From: Nicotiana tabacum
Lineage: Eukaryota > Streptophyta > Magnoliopsida > Solanales > Solanaceae
Length of the DNA: 64,000 bases
Direction of reading: 5' to 3'
NCBI RefSeq assembly: GCF_000715075.1
Contig: NC_134089.1
Location: forward strand, 65,330,697 to 65,394,696
Below the pieces are notes generated by a model that saw only the letters and a program-made list of their open reading frames with translations, ran no database searches and had not been told where the DNA came from. Numbering within the stretch: the first letter of the stretch is position 1; each line of letters begins with the position of its first letter. Positions 13,201-24,868 of the stretch are shown one piece after another. A program made the position numbers and the translations under genes.

Positions 13201-15340
13201 TCATTTGGAGGTGTATACATAAAGTTATGATCATTTAACTGGACCTGTGTCAGATGCGCGACCGCGGCGCGGCCGCGGGAAACCGCGGGAAAACTGGGTG
13301 TTTCTGTCTCCGAGCGCGGCAAACCGCGGCCGCACGCCCAACAGCCCTATAAATACCCCTAGGTTGTGTTGGTATTGTAGAGATTGTGAGATGGGATATT
13401 GAGGTATGATTCTTGGGTGTAATAGTATTATGTATACATGCATGTACGAATTACGTTTGTGGCAAGATTGTTGAACATAAATACGTAAAGATTGGGTTGG
13501 GGAATGAAGGAAACCTTGTAAATGAGATTTGAAATCAAGATGCTCAACTAGTATTTGATAAAATGCTCAAATGAGCTGAAACCATGAATACCTTCCTAAA
13601 TTGTGTTCAATTTTGTTATGTCTCAAGTAGATTGGGATTGCTAGAATTTTCGGAACATCGTAGTAATTTAAGGAAAGCTTAAACGAGGTATGTATGGCCA
13701 AAACCCCCTTTTATTAGAAATTGAGCTCCATTGGCGTTTACGAAAGTGTGGTAAGATTTGAATTTGTTAATGTATTGATTGTTATTGCGTGTTAATTGAT
13801 TTGCAATTAACTACACATATATGTGAAGGATGTGTCTCAATGTGAGTAATGTACCACTCTTGATAATTAGAGAAGTATGAAGAATACAATTATGTGTTGA
13901 AATGCTTAGGCTATAAGCCAAGATAGAAACTGAGAATTATTCATGCTAGCTATGTGCCCACTTACCTATACTGCAACTTGAATTACTTTTGTATATGCCT
14001 ATGATCACAACCTGCAAGATGAATACTGAAAATGGAAAACGATGTGATAATGGTGGCCCTGAGTGCCAAGGAATTAATATGATATATATATGAAATAAAG
14101 ATTCAGATGTGATGACTAATGAGAAAGGAACAACACCTAGATAAGGTGGCCTAGCCGATCGGGTTGTGATCGGACACCATGCCGCACACATGGTGGTAAT
14201 GTGCTAATATTGAATTCCGGATAAGGGAAATGAAATAGTGATTGAGATATATGCTTCCAATGAGGCAACTTAGCCGGTCGGGTCGTGATCGGACTCCGCT
14301 CAAGATAGCGGTGGTATTGAGCACAGTGATGAAGATATGAAAGAAATGCCCCAAACTAAGTTTTGGAAATTATATGAAGGATTGAATGAATTGAACATTT
14401 GATTTACTCATGTGATTTACTTGTACTTGCTTGATAGTTCTTTCTAGTAAAATGGTGTTTAGTTATACATACTAGTGCTATTCGATGGCACTAACGTCCC
14501 TTTTTGCCGGGGGTGCTACATTGTTTTTATGAATGTAGGTGGCTCCATTGCGGATAGTGCCGATAGCGCATAGAGGAGTACCTTCTTCTCAAAGTCTTGG
14601 TGAGCCCCTTTCTCCTTCAAGGGGTTATATTTTACATATTCTTATTTTGGACTTTCACTTTTGAGGTATAGTAGGGGCCTTGTTGCCGGCATTTTTATCA
14701 CGTCTTTTGTATCCTTAGAGGCTCCGTAGATGTTTGTGAGGGTTATGTATGGGTATTGGATAGGTCAATGGACCATGATGTAACCTTGTACTCTTGCTTT
14801 CTTCTACACTATAACTTGTATGGAACCTTGGAAGTTTAACCACGTTTTAAATGTTGTGATATAAAATGAACTAATATTTCCTAGTTTAAATAAAGGTAAG
14901 CATGGCTTCCTTATTCCTATCGAGTTGGGTAAATAGCGGTTGATAAGGCTTGCTCAATTGGGTTCACTCGATTGAGCGCCGGTCGTGCCTCCCGAAGTTG
15001 GGGCGTGACAAAACACATTTAAATCATGATTAACAAGTGTCATGTTCACCTTAACTTACTTAACACTTCGGTAAACCTTTCTTCTCCTTGTAGAAGGACT
15101 TCACCCTTTTTGAGCTTACATTAGATAATCTTATAATGATAGTGAGGTATGAGGTACAGGGTGTAACAACATGTACCCTTAAAAATATTTTTCCTTGAAT
15201 AATAAATCTTAAATTCTTGCAAAAGAAATGGGACGTAACACCATCAAATCACTTTATATACTTTCAAAGAGGACCTAATTTCTGAGCTTACATCAATTGA
15301 CTTACGCCGTATTTTCATGTACAAAACATGTGTTGTAACA
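10275..15340 (-). repeat. 5' LTR of nested gypsy element, split by a solo LTR
   Basis: The LTR runs 10275-12857 and continues at 15016-15340, about 2908 bp without the insertion and one target copy. It starts TGTCACGAC and ends TTGTAACA. Compared with the left LTR it has base changes throughout and an extra stretch near 12546-12597. The LTRs have diverged visibly, so the insertion is not recent. Confidence 0.9.
12858..15010. mobile_element. Solo LTR of a Ty3/gypsy element
   Basis: 2153 bp starting TGTAAAGCCCC and ending GGGGCGTGACA, so it has TG...CA termini. It is flanked by the 5-bp target duplication AAACA (12853-12857 and 15011-15015). The uninterrupted target is visible in the other LTR near 5128. 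There is no internal domain, so it is a solo LTR left by LTR-LTR recombination. It holds a CG-rich patch at 13253-13340 and two similar blocks with CCGGTCGGG/CCGATCGGG and GTGATCGGAC at about 14150-14200 and 14270-14320. The family resembles common Solanaceae gypsy LTRs. Confidence 0.9.
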
Positions 15341-15345
15341 ACATC
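15341..15345. repeat. Target-site duplication ACATC, right copy
   Basis: Exact match to 2600-2604 on the other side of the nested element. Confidence 0.9.
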
Positions 15346-15711
15346 GGGAAAATCCCTCACTACAGGAACAGAACCAATACTAGGAGTCTCTGCACTGACA
15401 TCCCTCACAAAGGCTAAGTATGAAAGACAACCCTTTCCAACCATCCGCTAGGACTTCAAGAATGAAATCGCCCTACTGGGGACAAAATCAGTCGAACCTC
15501 GCCACTCAATCCGTGGCACACCCGGCATAGCTAGTGTTACTGTCTTAGCATGATAGTCCAATATAGCACGACACGGAGATAGCCAATCCATGCCCAATAT
15601 CACATCAAAGTCCATCATACAGAGAAATAAAAGGTCCACTCGGGTTTTCAAACCCCCAATAGTCACCACACACGACCGATATATGCGGTCCACAACAATA
15701 GTATCGCCCAC
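15346..15711 (-). pseudogene. Aspartic protease domain of outer gypsy element
   Basis: The protease cleaves the gag-pol polyprotein. The minus strand at 15448-15711 reads the flap and hydrophobic core of the family: D-F-D-V-I-L-G-M-D-W-L, then H-A-K-T-V-T-L and R-I-E-W-R-G. The active-site region further upstream (about 15760-15810) has F-Y-P-G-S-T-L-S-Y-V where D-S-G-A/S would stand, so the catalytic Asp appears lost or shifted. At the left edge the reading V-V-R-D-F-P-D-V is cut by the nested insertion. Confidence 0.8.
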
Positions 15712-17395
15712 CAGAGTAATACACGAATAGATGAAACAAGAGACTCACGGGGCGTATATAAATAACGGGCAAAATATGATGATACATATGATAAAGTGGA
15801 ACCGGGATAAAATAACATAGAGGCATCTCTGTGGCAAACTAAGACAATACCTGCAATCACAACATCTGAAGCAATATTATCGGGTCTAGCTGGGAGTGCA
15901 TAGAAACGGGCTTGACCACCACCTGATCGACCTCCCCCTCTAGGGAGACCCCTAGCTGACTATCCTCCACCCCTAGTTGGCTGGGTGGGTGGTGAAGTAA
16001 CTCGTGCTGAAGTCGATGGCTGACTCTTCTGCTAAGATGAACCCCTAAGACGACGAGGACAATGCCTCCACATGTGACCCAACTCTCCACACTCATCAAA
16101 AATACCTGGTGCTGGAGACAGGGACTGAAGGGAACCCCTAGCACCGGGATGACTAGTAGAAGAACCTGGTATAGAAGAGCCCTGAACTAATGGAGCACGG
16201 GATGAACTCTAGGCTGGAAGGGCACTGAGTGATGAATGGCCCTGCTGAGAACTGTGAGAACCATGATCTGATGATGCCCCACGATAACCCGGGCGAGCTA
16301 ACTGAGCATGCCTGAATGGACGGCCTCTGCCTTGCTAAAACTGACCCCCATGAGGAGTACCACTGAATCCACCCTGACTACAAGGCCTCTTAGTCTCCCT
16401 ATCAATCCTCTCCTGCCCATGAACCATCTCAATCTGTCGAGCTATTTCAACAACCTTATCAAAAGTAGCACCAGATACTCTCTCCCTGGTCATAAGCAAC
16501 CAAAGCTAAAAAGGCCATCTATAAACCTCCTGATCCTCTCTCGATCTGTAGGAACCAACCAGACCGCATGACGAGCCAACTTAGAGAACCACATCTCATA
16601 CAGCGTAACAAATCTGTCACCTTGCTGAAGCTGCTCGAACTGCCTGCGCAGCTCCTCTCAACGAGACTCAGGTACAAACTTCTCCAGAAAGAGAACGGAG
16701 AATTACTGCCAAGAAAGGGGTGATGCACCAACCTGCCTACACCTCTCGTAAGCCTCCCACCAACTGAGTGCAGCCCCGGAGAATTGAAAAGTAGTGAATG
16801 AGAGCCCACTAGTCTCCAGAATACCTGCGGTGTGAAACATCCTCTAACACTTGTCCAAGAAACCCTATGCATTCTCGCCCTCCGCGCCACTGAAAGTCGG
16901 AGGCAGAAGTCTACCAAACCTCTTCAACTTGCGTTGCTCGTCCTCTAGCATAACATGAGCTACATAGTCCTGAGCAGCTACAACCGGCTAGGCTGGAGGT
17001 GCCCCTGGTGTCTGAAGTCCCTGCACGACCTGCTTAAGTGTGCGAGCGGCGGGAGTCTGAGTGCCTCCCCTGGCCTGAGAAGTAGTTGTGGCTGTAGTAA
17101 CTGAGACCGCCTGAGCTAGGCCAGTGCACACTGATAGAATATGGGTCAGAGCCTCCTGAAGGCCTGTAATCACAATAGGCATAGCCGGTGCCTGAGCTGG
17201 TGCTGCTGGAGCGTCCACAACTGGGACCTGATCATGAACTGGGGCGGCCAGTGGATCTGCAGGTGCTGCCCTAGCTGTTATGCGGGCTATACCCCTACCC
17301 CTACCACGGCCTCGACCATGTCCTCGGCATCTTATGGCCCTAGCTGGTGGTACTGGTGGTCGTCCGTCCTGAACGATAGCACATGTACTCACCAT
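15712..17395 (-). pseudogene. Gag of outer gypsy element (decayed)
   Basis: Gag is the capsid/nucleocapsid protein. The likely start is the ATG at 17395, reading M-V-S-T, rather than the upstream ATG at 17461. A basic RGRGRGRG run follows, then an Ala/Pro-rich linker. The capsid core has P-P-T-F-S-G, W-E-A-Y and a run ending E-M-V-H. Near 16041-16091 one CCHC zinc knuckle reads C-x2-C-x3-G-H-x4-C. At least six stops break the frame. 15712-15870 is the link to the protease and carries the region where the protease active site should be. Confidence 0.85.
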
Positions 17396-17595
17396 CTGTG
17401 AGAGAATAGAATAACAAAAGTTTAGTACTAGAATCAACATATTTGCACGAGAGGAATTCAAGAATATGAAGTTTTTCCTAAAGGTTCTGCAGCCTCCCGA
17501 GGATAAGTATAGACGTCTCTGTACCGATCTGCGAGACTCTACTAAACCTGCTCATGACTCGTGAGACCTATGTAACCTAGGCTCTGATAACAACT
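17396..17595 (-). other. Leader and primer-binding site of outer element
   Basis: Short leader between the 5' LTR and gag. At 17574-17592 the plus strand reads AACCTAGGCTCTGATAACA, a mutated copy of the 3' end of initiator tRNA-Met including part of the acceptor and T-stem. Three bases separate it from the LTR. Confidence 0.75.
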
Positions 17596-18220
17596 TGTCA
17601 CGACCCTAAAACGGACCCGGTTGTGATGGCCCATATCGTGAAAGTAGGCCAGCCGATACGAACCCCAAAACCAGCCAAACATTTATAATAAGTCATTTAA
17701 AGCGATTGATTTGCTAAAATCCCATAATATAAGTTAAAATAAATAGTGCGGAAACATAACACAGCCCGACATCGGGGTGTCACCAGTCATGAGCAACTAC
17801 CAACTAGTCTAGGATAAAAAGGACAACATAGTCTGAAAACAAATGCTAATACAAAGCTAAATAAGATAAGAAGAAGAAGCACTGGGACGCAAACGCCAAG
17901 CAACTACCTAGTCAACTCCGGAGACCTGCTGGAAGGTTGATCAACACTCGCTATCACGATCCGAGACTCCTGGATCTGCACAGAAGGTGCAGGGAGTAAT
18001 GTGAGTATGCCAAGTCAGTAAGTAATAAAATTAAAGGCAGCTAAGCAGTAAGAAAACACGTAAACTACGTCATAATGCTATAGCAAAATAGTATAAGTCC
18101 AGAACAATCCAGTAAAGCAGTAAAACTCGTAAAAACAACTTAGTTCAGTAAAACCTTTTAAAACATCTTTCAATTGTTTCGAACGAGTGATGAAAATAGT
18201 GAGTAAAAGGATAGAAACGT

Positions 18221-18390
18221 AACAACCCCTCGGGCAAAACATGTACCACAACTGCCCCTCGGGCAAAACATGTACCACAACTGCCCCTCGGGCAAAATAT
18301 CAACAGAATCAGCCCCTCGGGCTACTTCACAATCACTCGCAGTCAGCCCCTCCGGCAATAACATGAAACAACAACAGCCCCTCGGGCAAT
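18221..18390. repeat. 29-bp tandem repeat with CCCCTCGGGC core
   Basis: Three near-identical 29-bp units start at about 18223, 18252 and 18281. Further degenerate copies of the CCCCTCGGGC core lie at about 18311, 18343 and 18375. The array lies inside the outer LTR. Confidence 0.85.
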
Positions 18391-19569
18391 ATTACATCTC
18401 ACATTGGGTACCCGCGCTCACTGGGGGTGTTCAGACTCCGTAGGAGCTCCTACAGCCCAAGCGCTACAACAAGCCATCTCATGGCATAACAAAATCAGGC
18501 CCTCGGCCTCTCATATATCACAAATCAGTGCACATGTTGCGGCACGCAACCCGATCCCATAATGTCCTCACAATACAGGACTTCGGCCTCACTCAGTTAG
18601 AAATCTCTCAAGCCACTCGGGCAATAGTAAAACATGATGCTCAGCACAAAATATCATTTAAAAATATCAAAATGAAGTAAATATGGCTGAGTTATGAAAA
18701 AAGTAGAATAAAACATGACTAAGTACACATATTAAGTCAAAACAGTGAGGAATAACAGTAAAAAGCCCCTAAGGGTCTAAAACAGTTGGCACGAGGCCCA
18801 AATATGGCATTCAACCCAAAACATGGTAATAATTTCCAAAACACAATGATATCAAATAGGTTTTAACTAAATACGTGACTTAATAGTCGTACGTGACAGA
18901 TCAAGTCACAATCCCCAATGGTGTATGACCCTATGCTCGTCACCTAGCATGTGCGTCACCTCAAAGTCGCACAACGATGTGAAATCTGGAGTTTCATATC
19001 CTTAAGACAACATTTACAATCATTACTTACCTCAATTCGGTCCAAACTCTATGGCGCGATGCCTGTGCCTCTCGACTCGGCCCACGGATGCTCCAAATCT
19101 AGCCAAAAATAGTACCATACCATGAAAATATGCTAAGGGAACAAAGCTCACTCGAAAATAACCAATTTACATCAGAAATCCCAAAATTGGCCAAATCCGA
19201 CCCCTAGGCCCACGTCTCTGATTCCGATAAAATTAAAAAAAATAGAATCCTTACACTCTCACGAGTTCATACATATCAAATACATCAAAATTCGACCACA
19301 AACGGCCCCTCTAATCCTCAAATTAAAGTCTCCAATTTCAAGCCCTAATTCCCCAATTTTAGGCTTTAAATCCCATATATTTCATGTCTAATTAGGTAGA
19401 AATCATAATAAAATTGATTATTGAGTCCAAAAATCTTACCTCCAAGTGTTTCCCTTTGATTCCCTCTTCAATCCTTCTCAAAAAGCTCCAAAATCGCTCA
19501 GCAATGGTGGAAGATAGACCAAAAATACGAAAATGGCTATTTAGACATTCTGCCCAGGTGAAATTTCCT

Positions 19570-19870
19570 TGTTCGCAAACGCGGTCAAAACCTCGCATTC
19601 TGAACCACAAAAATATCATTGACCAAATAATCCTCTTACGCGAAGCAACTTCCATATCGTGAACGCGAAGCTTCAGCTTCCCAGACCTTCGCGAACGCGA
19701 AGAACAAGCTACCAGGGCCCCCAGCTGCTCCAATTACTCTACGCAAATACGAGACCTACATCGCGTTTGCGATGCACAGTCAACCTCACCCTTCGCGAAC
19801 GCGAAGGGAAATTCTCCTGCCTCACTTCACATCCCTTCGTGAATGCGAGATCCCTCTCGCGAACGCGAAG
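19570..19870. repeat. Cluster of CG-rich hairpin motifs (CTTCGC-gaac-GCGAAG)
   Basis: The motif CTTCGCGAACGCGAAG forms a 6-bp stem with loop GAAC at 19687-19702. An 8-bp stem version (CCCTTCGC/GCGAAGGG) lies at 19789-19808 and a shorter one near 19857-19870. Mutated forms are scattered between. Related CG-rich words also occur in the LTR fragment near 27040-27250. Confidence 0.8.
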
Positions 19871-20577
19871 GCCAAATCTCTGCAACACAGAACTGAAGAA
19901 ATTCGCAACTTTCAAAACAAGAATTTGATCCGTGTAACCACCCGAAACTCACCCGAGGCCCTCGGAACCTCAACCAAATATGCGAACACATACCACAACA
20001 TCATTCAAACTTGTTCCAACTTTCGAAATACTCAAACCAACATCAAAACATCAAATCATCATCGGATTCAAGCCTATAAACTTTCAAAACTTCCAAATTC
20101 CGCTTTTGATCAAAAACTCTATCAAACCTCATCCGAATGACCTGAAATTTTGCACACACGTCCCAAATGACATAATGGACCTACTCTAACTCCCGGAATT
20201 CCATTCCGATCCCGATATCAAAATCTCCACTACCAACCAGAAAATGCCAAAATTTCAATTTCGCCAATTCAAGCCTAAATCTACCACGGACCTCCAAAAT
20301 ACAATCCGATCATGCTCCTAAGTCCCAAATCACCTCCCGAAGCTATCAGAATCATAAAAACCAAATTCCGAGATCGTTTACTCATAAGTCAACTTTTGGT
20401 TGAATTTTTCAACTCAAAGGCCATCTTAAGAGACTAAGTGTCTCATTTCTTTGAAAAACCACTCCGAACCCAAACTAACCAACACGATGTGATAAAATAC
20501 AATTGAACAACATATAAAGAAGCAGAAATAGGGGGAAACGGAGCGGAACTCATGAAACGACCGACCGGATCATTACA

Positions 20578-20984
20578 TAAGCATTGGAGTATATTTAATT
20601 AAATTGTTATATTGTAAGTTTTGGAGTTATTTTTACCTATATTTAATTATATATCTTGATTCTTCATAGATTTCTACACTAATATCTTTTAATTTCAAGA
20701 GAAATTTAGGATATTGTATACAAATTAAGAGAGTGTATTTTGAGGATTTGAGGGTCGATTTGGACCCGAATTTAGAATCTAATTACATATTCGGACTCGT
20801 TAGGATATGGGTATTCGAGATTTACCCATGGACTCGGATTTTGACAATTTGGACCTTGGTTTACTTTTGTTGACTTTTTGGGATGTACTTAAAGTTGAAA
20901 CTTAATTATTTCCGATTGATTTTTATAGCATTATTTTATTCCTTTGAGTAATATTTGATTAAATTCGATTGTGTGATAGCCTTG
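20578..20984 (+). repeat. LTR-derived fragment
   Basis: AT-rich sequence whose second half (about 20700-20950) resembles the middle of gypsy LTRs such as 26238-28475: a run like GAGGATTTGAGGG and TTTTGTTGACTTTTTGG, in plus orientation. No termini are visible. Confidence 0.5.
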
Positions 20985-22005
20985 TCAAGCTCTAATACAA
21001 TGTGTGATAGCCTCGTCAATCTCCCCGTTATCTTTGATAAATGGCTCCAGATACTTGAAACTTTTCTCTTAGAGATGACTTATATATCAAGCCTCACTTT
21101 CACTTCAGCTTCCTGAGTAGTCATCATTGAACTTGCATTCTCGGTTTTAGTCCTTCTGAACTTAAAGTCAATGGACTCTAGGGGTTTATTAGCAGCCTCC
21201 AGCCTAGCATTAACATCATCTTGTGTCTTGTCAATAAGCACGATGTCATCTGCAAATAACATGCACCATAGAATCTCCCCTAGATATGTCGCGTCAATAC
21301 ATCCATCGCCAAAGCGAATAAGAACGGGATGTGAGTTGAGCTCTAGTGCAACCCCATCATGACTAGGAAGTATCTCAAATCTTCTTTTATTATCCTTACC
21401 CGGGTCTTAGTCGGTCATACATGAATCGCTCTAATGTGCGCTACAAGAACACCTCTAGTCGCCGAGCACTTCCATAGGACATCCCTTGGAACTTTGTTAT
21501 ACGCTTTTTTCAAATCAATGAATATCATATGTAAGTCCCCCTTTCTCTCCCTATACTGCTCCACCAACCTCCATATAAGATGAATGGCTTCATTAGTCGA
21601 TCGCCTCGATATAAAGCCAAACTGATTCTCAAAAATAGAAATACACTTCCTCACCCTCAACTTCACCACCCTCTCCGATATTTTTGTAGTGTGGCTTAGC
21701 AACTTGATACTCCTATTATTATCGCAATTTTGGATATCAACTTTGTTCTTGTATACCGGAATGTTCGTACTCCACCTCCATTCATCGTGCATTATAGATT
21801 CTAAAAATGACATTAAACAACCTAGTGAGCCACTCTAAGCCTGCCCTCTGTGTGCTCTTCCAAAAATTCACAGGGATCTCGTTGGCTAGTCGCTCTTCTC
21901 TTGTTTATCTTACGCGATGCCTTCTCAACCTCCTCAAGCTTAATACAACTATAATATCCAAAATTATGGCGACTCTCACAGTGCTCCAAATCACCCAATA
22001 GAATG
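20985..22005 (-). pseudogene. RTE-type LINE reverse transcriptase fragment
   Basis: The minus strand carries pieces of the RT of a non-LTR retrotransposon. At 21800-21900 it reads N-E-I-P-V-N-F-W-K-S and G-L-E-W-L-T-R-L-F-N. Then E-W-R-W-S-T, P-V-Y-K-N-K, D-I-Q-N-C, I-K-L-L-S-H-T, N-Q-F-G-F, E-A-I-H-L-I and F-I-D-L-K-K-A-Y follow, down to 21430. The catalytic box F-A-D-D-I-V-L-I-D is at 21230-21262. The segment between them, which should hold the L-H-Q-G-S and S-P region, is missing or scrambled, so there is an internal deletion or strong decay. Stops and frameshifts are frequent. The 5' endonuclease part is absent. Similarity to plant RTE-clade elements is by recall. Confidence 0.85.
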
Positions 22006-22611
22006 TTCCTTTTCCTCTCTTCATTTAAGAATTTATGTATCCTTGGAAATTTTCAATTTGATAATACTATTAATCATAATTTTAAATGTTGACTAGCCAA
22101 TTTGTGTTCAACATATGACTATCAATCATACCAATCACATATTTAGTCATAGTTCGAACAAGTTGAACATATTAGTCTATTTGAATCGATTTTGACACCT
22201 CTAAATGTGACCGTAGATTGGCGGTTAGTTGTATCTAGTTCATTTCAACTTTCTAGTGTGGACAGGGTTTAGCTAGATTTGGAAGCAATATTCCAATCAG
22301 TATTTTGTGGTCATGATCTTTTTCTTAATTTTGATTAAAGTATAAGTTTTGCAGTAAATGGTCCTCTGTCTAGTTAAGTTAATTATGAGCAAATGACGTC
22401 CACTTTTACTTGATTGGCAAAACTTATCAAAATTTGATTCAATTTCAATTTGCAACATTTAGAGGAAATATATTGCGACAAATAACTCCTGAATGTGCAA
22501 TAAAACGAATTAAACTGTATTAGTAAGCAGTGGCCTTCTTAAGAAAAATAGTGTTCCTTCCTTCTCTTATATATAAATAGCATTTGAAAGAATTACTTAT
22601 TTATTACTATA
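22006..22611. other. Non-coding AT-rich sequence
   Basis: No open frame or repeat structure that I can name. It forms the left flank of the Helitron-like insertion. Confidence 0.4.
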
Positions 22612-23139
22612 CTAGTCTTAGGGTACGCACTTTGCGCGTATACATATATCAATGAATATTAAAATTTTAAAAATTACATACATATTATTAGATAATTTAT
22701 TTTATAAAACAAAATTTAAGATTATTTTTTTAAATAAAAAATATTATTCCCATTAGTTAGCTTAACAAATGAAGGAATTTCATTTAGAGCCCTATTATGA
22801 TTTATCCGGATTTATGTTGAAATAAAAACTGTTGTTTTTATGTGACTTAATACTGAAAATAAAATATAAAAATATTTTTTATCACAATTCTTTAAAGAAT
22901 TGACAAATAATACAAATTAAAAATAAATTAAAAAAAGTTGGCATTATATATTCTAAAAATTTGATAGTGACAATTTTAACATTTAAAGAATGATTAATAT
23001 TGAACTAATATTTTTACAATAAAAAATTTAATATAAATAATTAAATGACTATTTTGTCTAGTATGAGCTTTATATTTAGAGGGTAAAAAACGCAAACGAC
23101 ATTATGCTAAGCGGCTTCGTGCTTTTAATATAGTATAGA
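22612..23139 (-). mobile_element. Small non-autonomous Helitron-like element
   Basis: On the minus strand the element starts with TC (TCTATACTATATTAAAAGC) and ends with CTAG. It is flanked by a host A on the 5' side and T on the 3' side, which is the Helitron insertion rule. Just inside the 3' end lies a short GC-rich hairpin, TACGC...GCGTA with a 7-base loop. It has no terminal inverted repeats and no target duplication. The interior is very AT-rich and codes for nothing. It is 528 bp long and depends on a Rep/helicase from elsewhere. Confidence 0.75.
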
Positions 23140-23536
23140 TATAGATAGATAGATTAGTAGAAGTATATAAAGTAACACCGTAATTGAAAAGCATGTGTAG
23201 ACCAGTTTGCATAGTGCATGGGTAAATTATCCCTTTTCCCTCTAAAATAAGGCAACCTAGGAATTAGGAAATAAAGAATTGGAGATAACGGATACATTTG
23301 GATGGAGGTGAAAGAGATGGATAGAGTTGGACCAAAACTCTGGTCCCCTCTCAACCATGGACCACGGCCTATCAAGGCTCAACCTGAGTGAATATAAATT
23401 GTAAATTTTTTATTGGATATTCTATTTGGTGGCTTTCACTTAATTTGTACTCAGTTATAAAAAAAAAGTTTAATTAGTACTCAAAATACAGATAAATGCA
23501 AGTCTTTTTCTCCTCCTCTTTCTTCTTCTTCTTCTT

Positions 23537-23567
<31 letters not shown>

Positions 23568-24868
23568 GTTATTGTGAAAGCAAAAGGTAATGGTAAATTT
23601 ACATGGTGTTTGTGAGCAAATTTTAAGGTGGTTTATGATGTTTTACAGTAGTGAGTTAGTGTAGCGCTCCTTTCTTTGCTATTGCTTGGGATTTGTTCTT
23701 CTTCCTCTTCTTCTTAATTAGAAAATGAGTTTGTTAGATTTGTTATCGTTTTGACAAATTGATGATTGGGGTTTATTTTTATGATATTTGGAGGTTATGT
23801 TTCATTTGGAGTAAATTTAGATATTGAATCATGTGTTCGATGGTTGAAACTCGAATTGGTGCATGAAAATATTTGTTGCACTTCATACCTATTTGGCCTT
23901 TAGTGCATCTTAAGTGAAATTTTTGCACTCTAGACTTAATTGGCCTTAAGTGCATCGCACTTCAGACTAATTTTTTTTTCTTCAATTTCAAACCCAATAA
24001 ATCTAAAGTTGATCCTAAAGTGAGTAAACTTATAAATATTTATGCAAAGTGAATATAATTTCAATGGTAACCCCAAAACTGGGTGTAAATACAAATGCCC
24101 CATATAAGCCGGATCAACTCCGGGCTGTCACATCTATTCCATTCTAAGGCCCTATTAGGATAGTAACAATTCAACCCAACTCAGAATAAAGATGTGTATA
24201 ACCTCAACAGTTTGTACAAAATTTTACTTATGCCTCTTCTTTGGTCCCCATTAGCATGTGTTAAATGGCCCCCGACTACACTTTTTTCTGTTCCTATTTT
24301 TTCCCTAATCTTTTTTTTTTCTTTTTGTATCACATAACGATAATTTGATGTTAAATTCAAATATAACCTGGTTGTCAATTTTACGAGTTTGCATTATCCA
24401 GATTTGTAAACCTAACATATTGATTGGCTGAATTTCCCTATCAGCTTGGCCCTTTGGCACGATTGGATTGCTCCAATCACTATTACTTCGACAAGAGTAA
24501 CTAGTCCAAATTAAGAGAAGACCAAACGTTTTTATGTAAAATGATTAAAGTGTCCCATGTCTGCTTACAGTGTTTGAGGTTAAAATTTCATTGAGGAGAT
24601 GCAAAACGATGCATACATAAAATAATTACATACACATACAATACAATTTTTCCCAAAGCGATACAATCGAACGCCTTTGGTAAACATAGCTCCGTCACTG
24701 TCTGTCAACACATCAAAGATGCATAAATGCCTTGAAGTTTCGTTTATATTTAGCTAGATATACTGAATTAATATTGAGAAGTTTGATATTTCAAGATAGG
24801 TTATATTGTTTGTAGGTTAATAAAGCTAGTGTGGCAATGAAACATAAATTATTAACTGAGCAGGACTA
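23140..24868. other. Non-coding AT-rich sequence
   Basis: No gene recognised. It contains a CTT microsatellite (23517-23566) and scattered poly-T. Short open frames at 23154-23375 and 24181-24378 have no recognisable domain. Confidence 0.4.
23517..23566. repeat. (CTT)n microsatellite
   Basis: About 16 uninterrupted TTC/CTT units, with a shorter CTT run at about 23697-23716. Confidence 0.95.

Larger units (their letters stand above)
2605..15340 (-). mobile_element. Nested gypsy-type LTR retrotransposon inside the outer element
   Basis: Two long direct repeats (2605-5453 and 10275-15340) flank a 4.8-kb interior. The element is bounded by an exact ACATC target duplication. The primer site lies beside the right LTR, so the sense strand is minus and the right LTR is the 5' LTR. 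The LTR termini are TG(TA in the left copy)-TCACGAC at one side and TTGTAACA at the other. The interior is strongly decayed, with only short pol remnants. The right LTR carries a later solo-LTR insertion. Removing the element restores the outer polyprotein junction. Confidence 0.9.
1..20577 (-). mobile_element. Outer Tekay/Del-like Ty3/gypsy retrotransposon, 3' end outside window
   Basis: Minus-strand LTR retrotransposon read from right to left: 5' LTR 17596-20577, tRNA-iMet type primer site at 17574-17592, gag about 15870-17395, protease about 15346-15711, then RT, RNase H and integrase at 2599 down to 1. The 3' LTR lies left of the window. The polyprotein is interrupted by a second element (2605-15340). 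Minus-strand translation ends in F-P-D-V at 15345 and resumes with D-V-F-P-A-D at 2604, the usual protease-RT junction of this family. Many stops and frameshifts show a dead, old copy. Lineage assignment to the Tekay/Del chromoviruses rests on the gag and pol motifs and the primer type; the chromodomain that would confirm it falls outside the window. Confidence 0.85.
17596..20577 (-). repeat. 5' LTR of outer gypsy element
   Basis: About 2982 bp with TG...CA ends (TGTCACGACCC at the left, GATCATTACA at the right). It follows the primer site directly. It contains short tandem repeats with CCCCTCGGGC (18221-18390) and a cluster of GC-rich hairpin motifs (19570-19870). The partner LTR lies outside the window, so the boundary at 20577 rests on the terminal bases and on family resemblance. 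The base after it begins TAAGC, a possible target duplication. Confidence 0.75.

Noticed and set aside
19659..20189. Overlapping plus-strand ORFs in the outer LTR
   Set aside because: The high CG-motif density suppresses stop codons; no domain is seen and the frames overlap each other.
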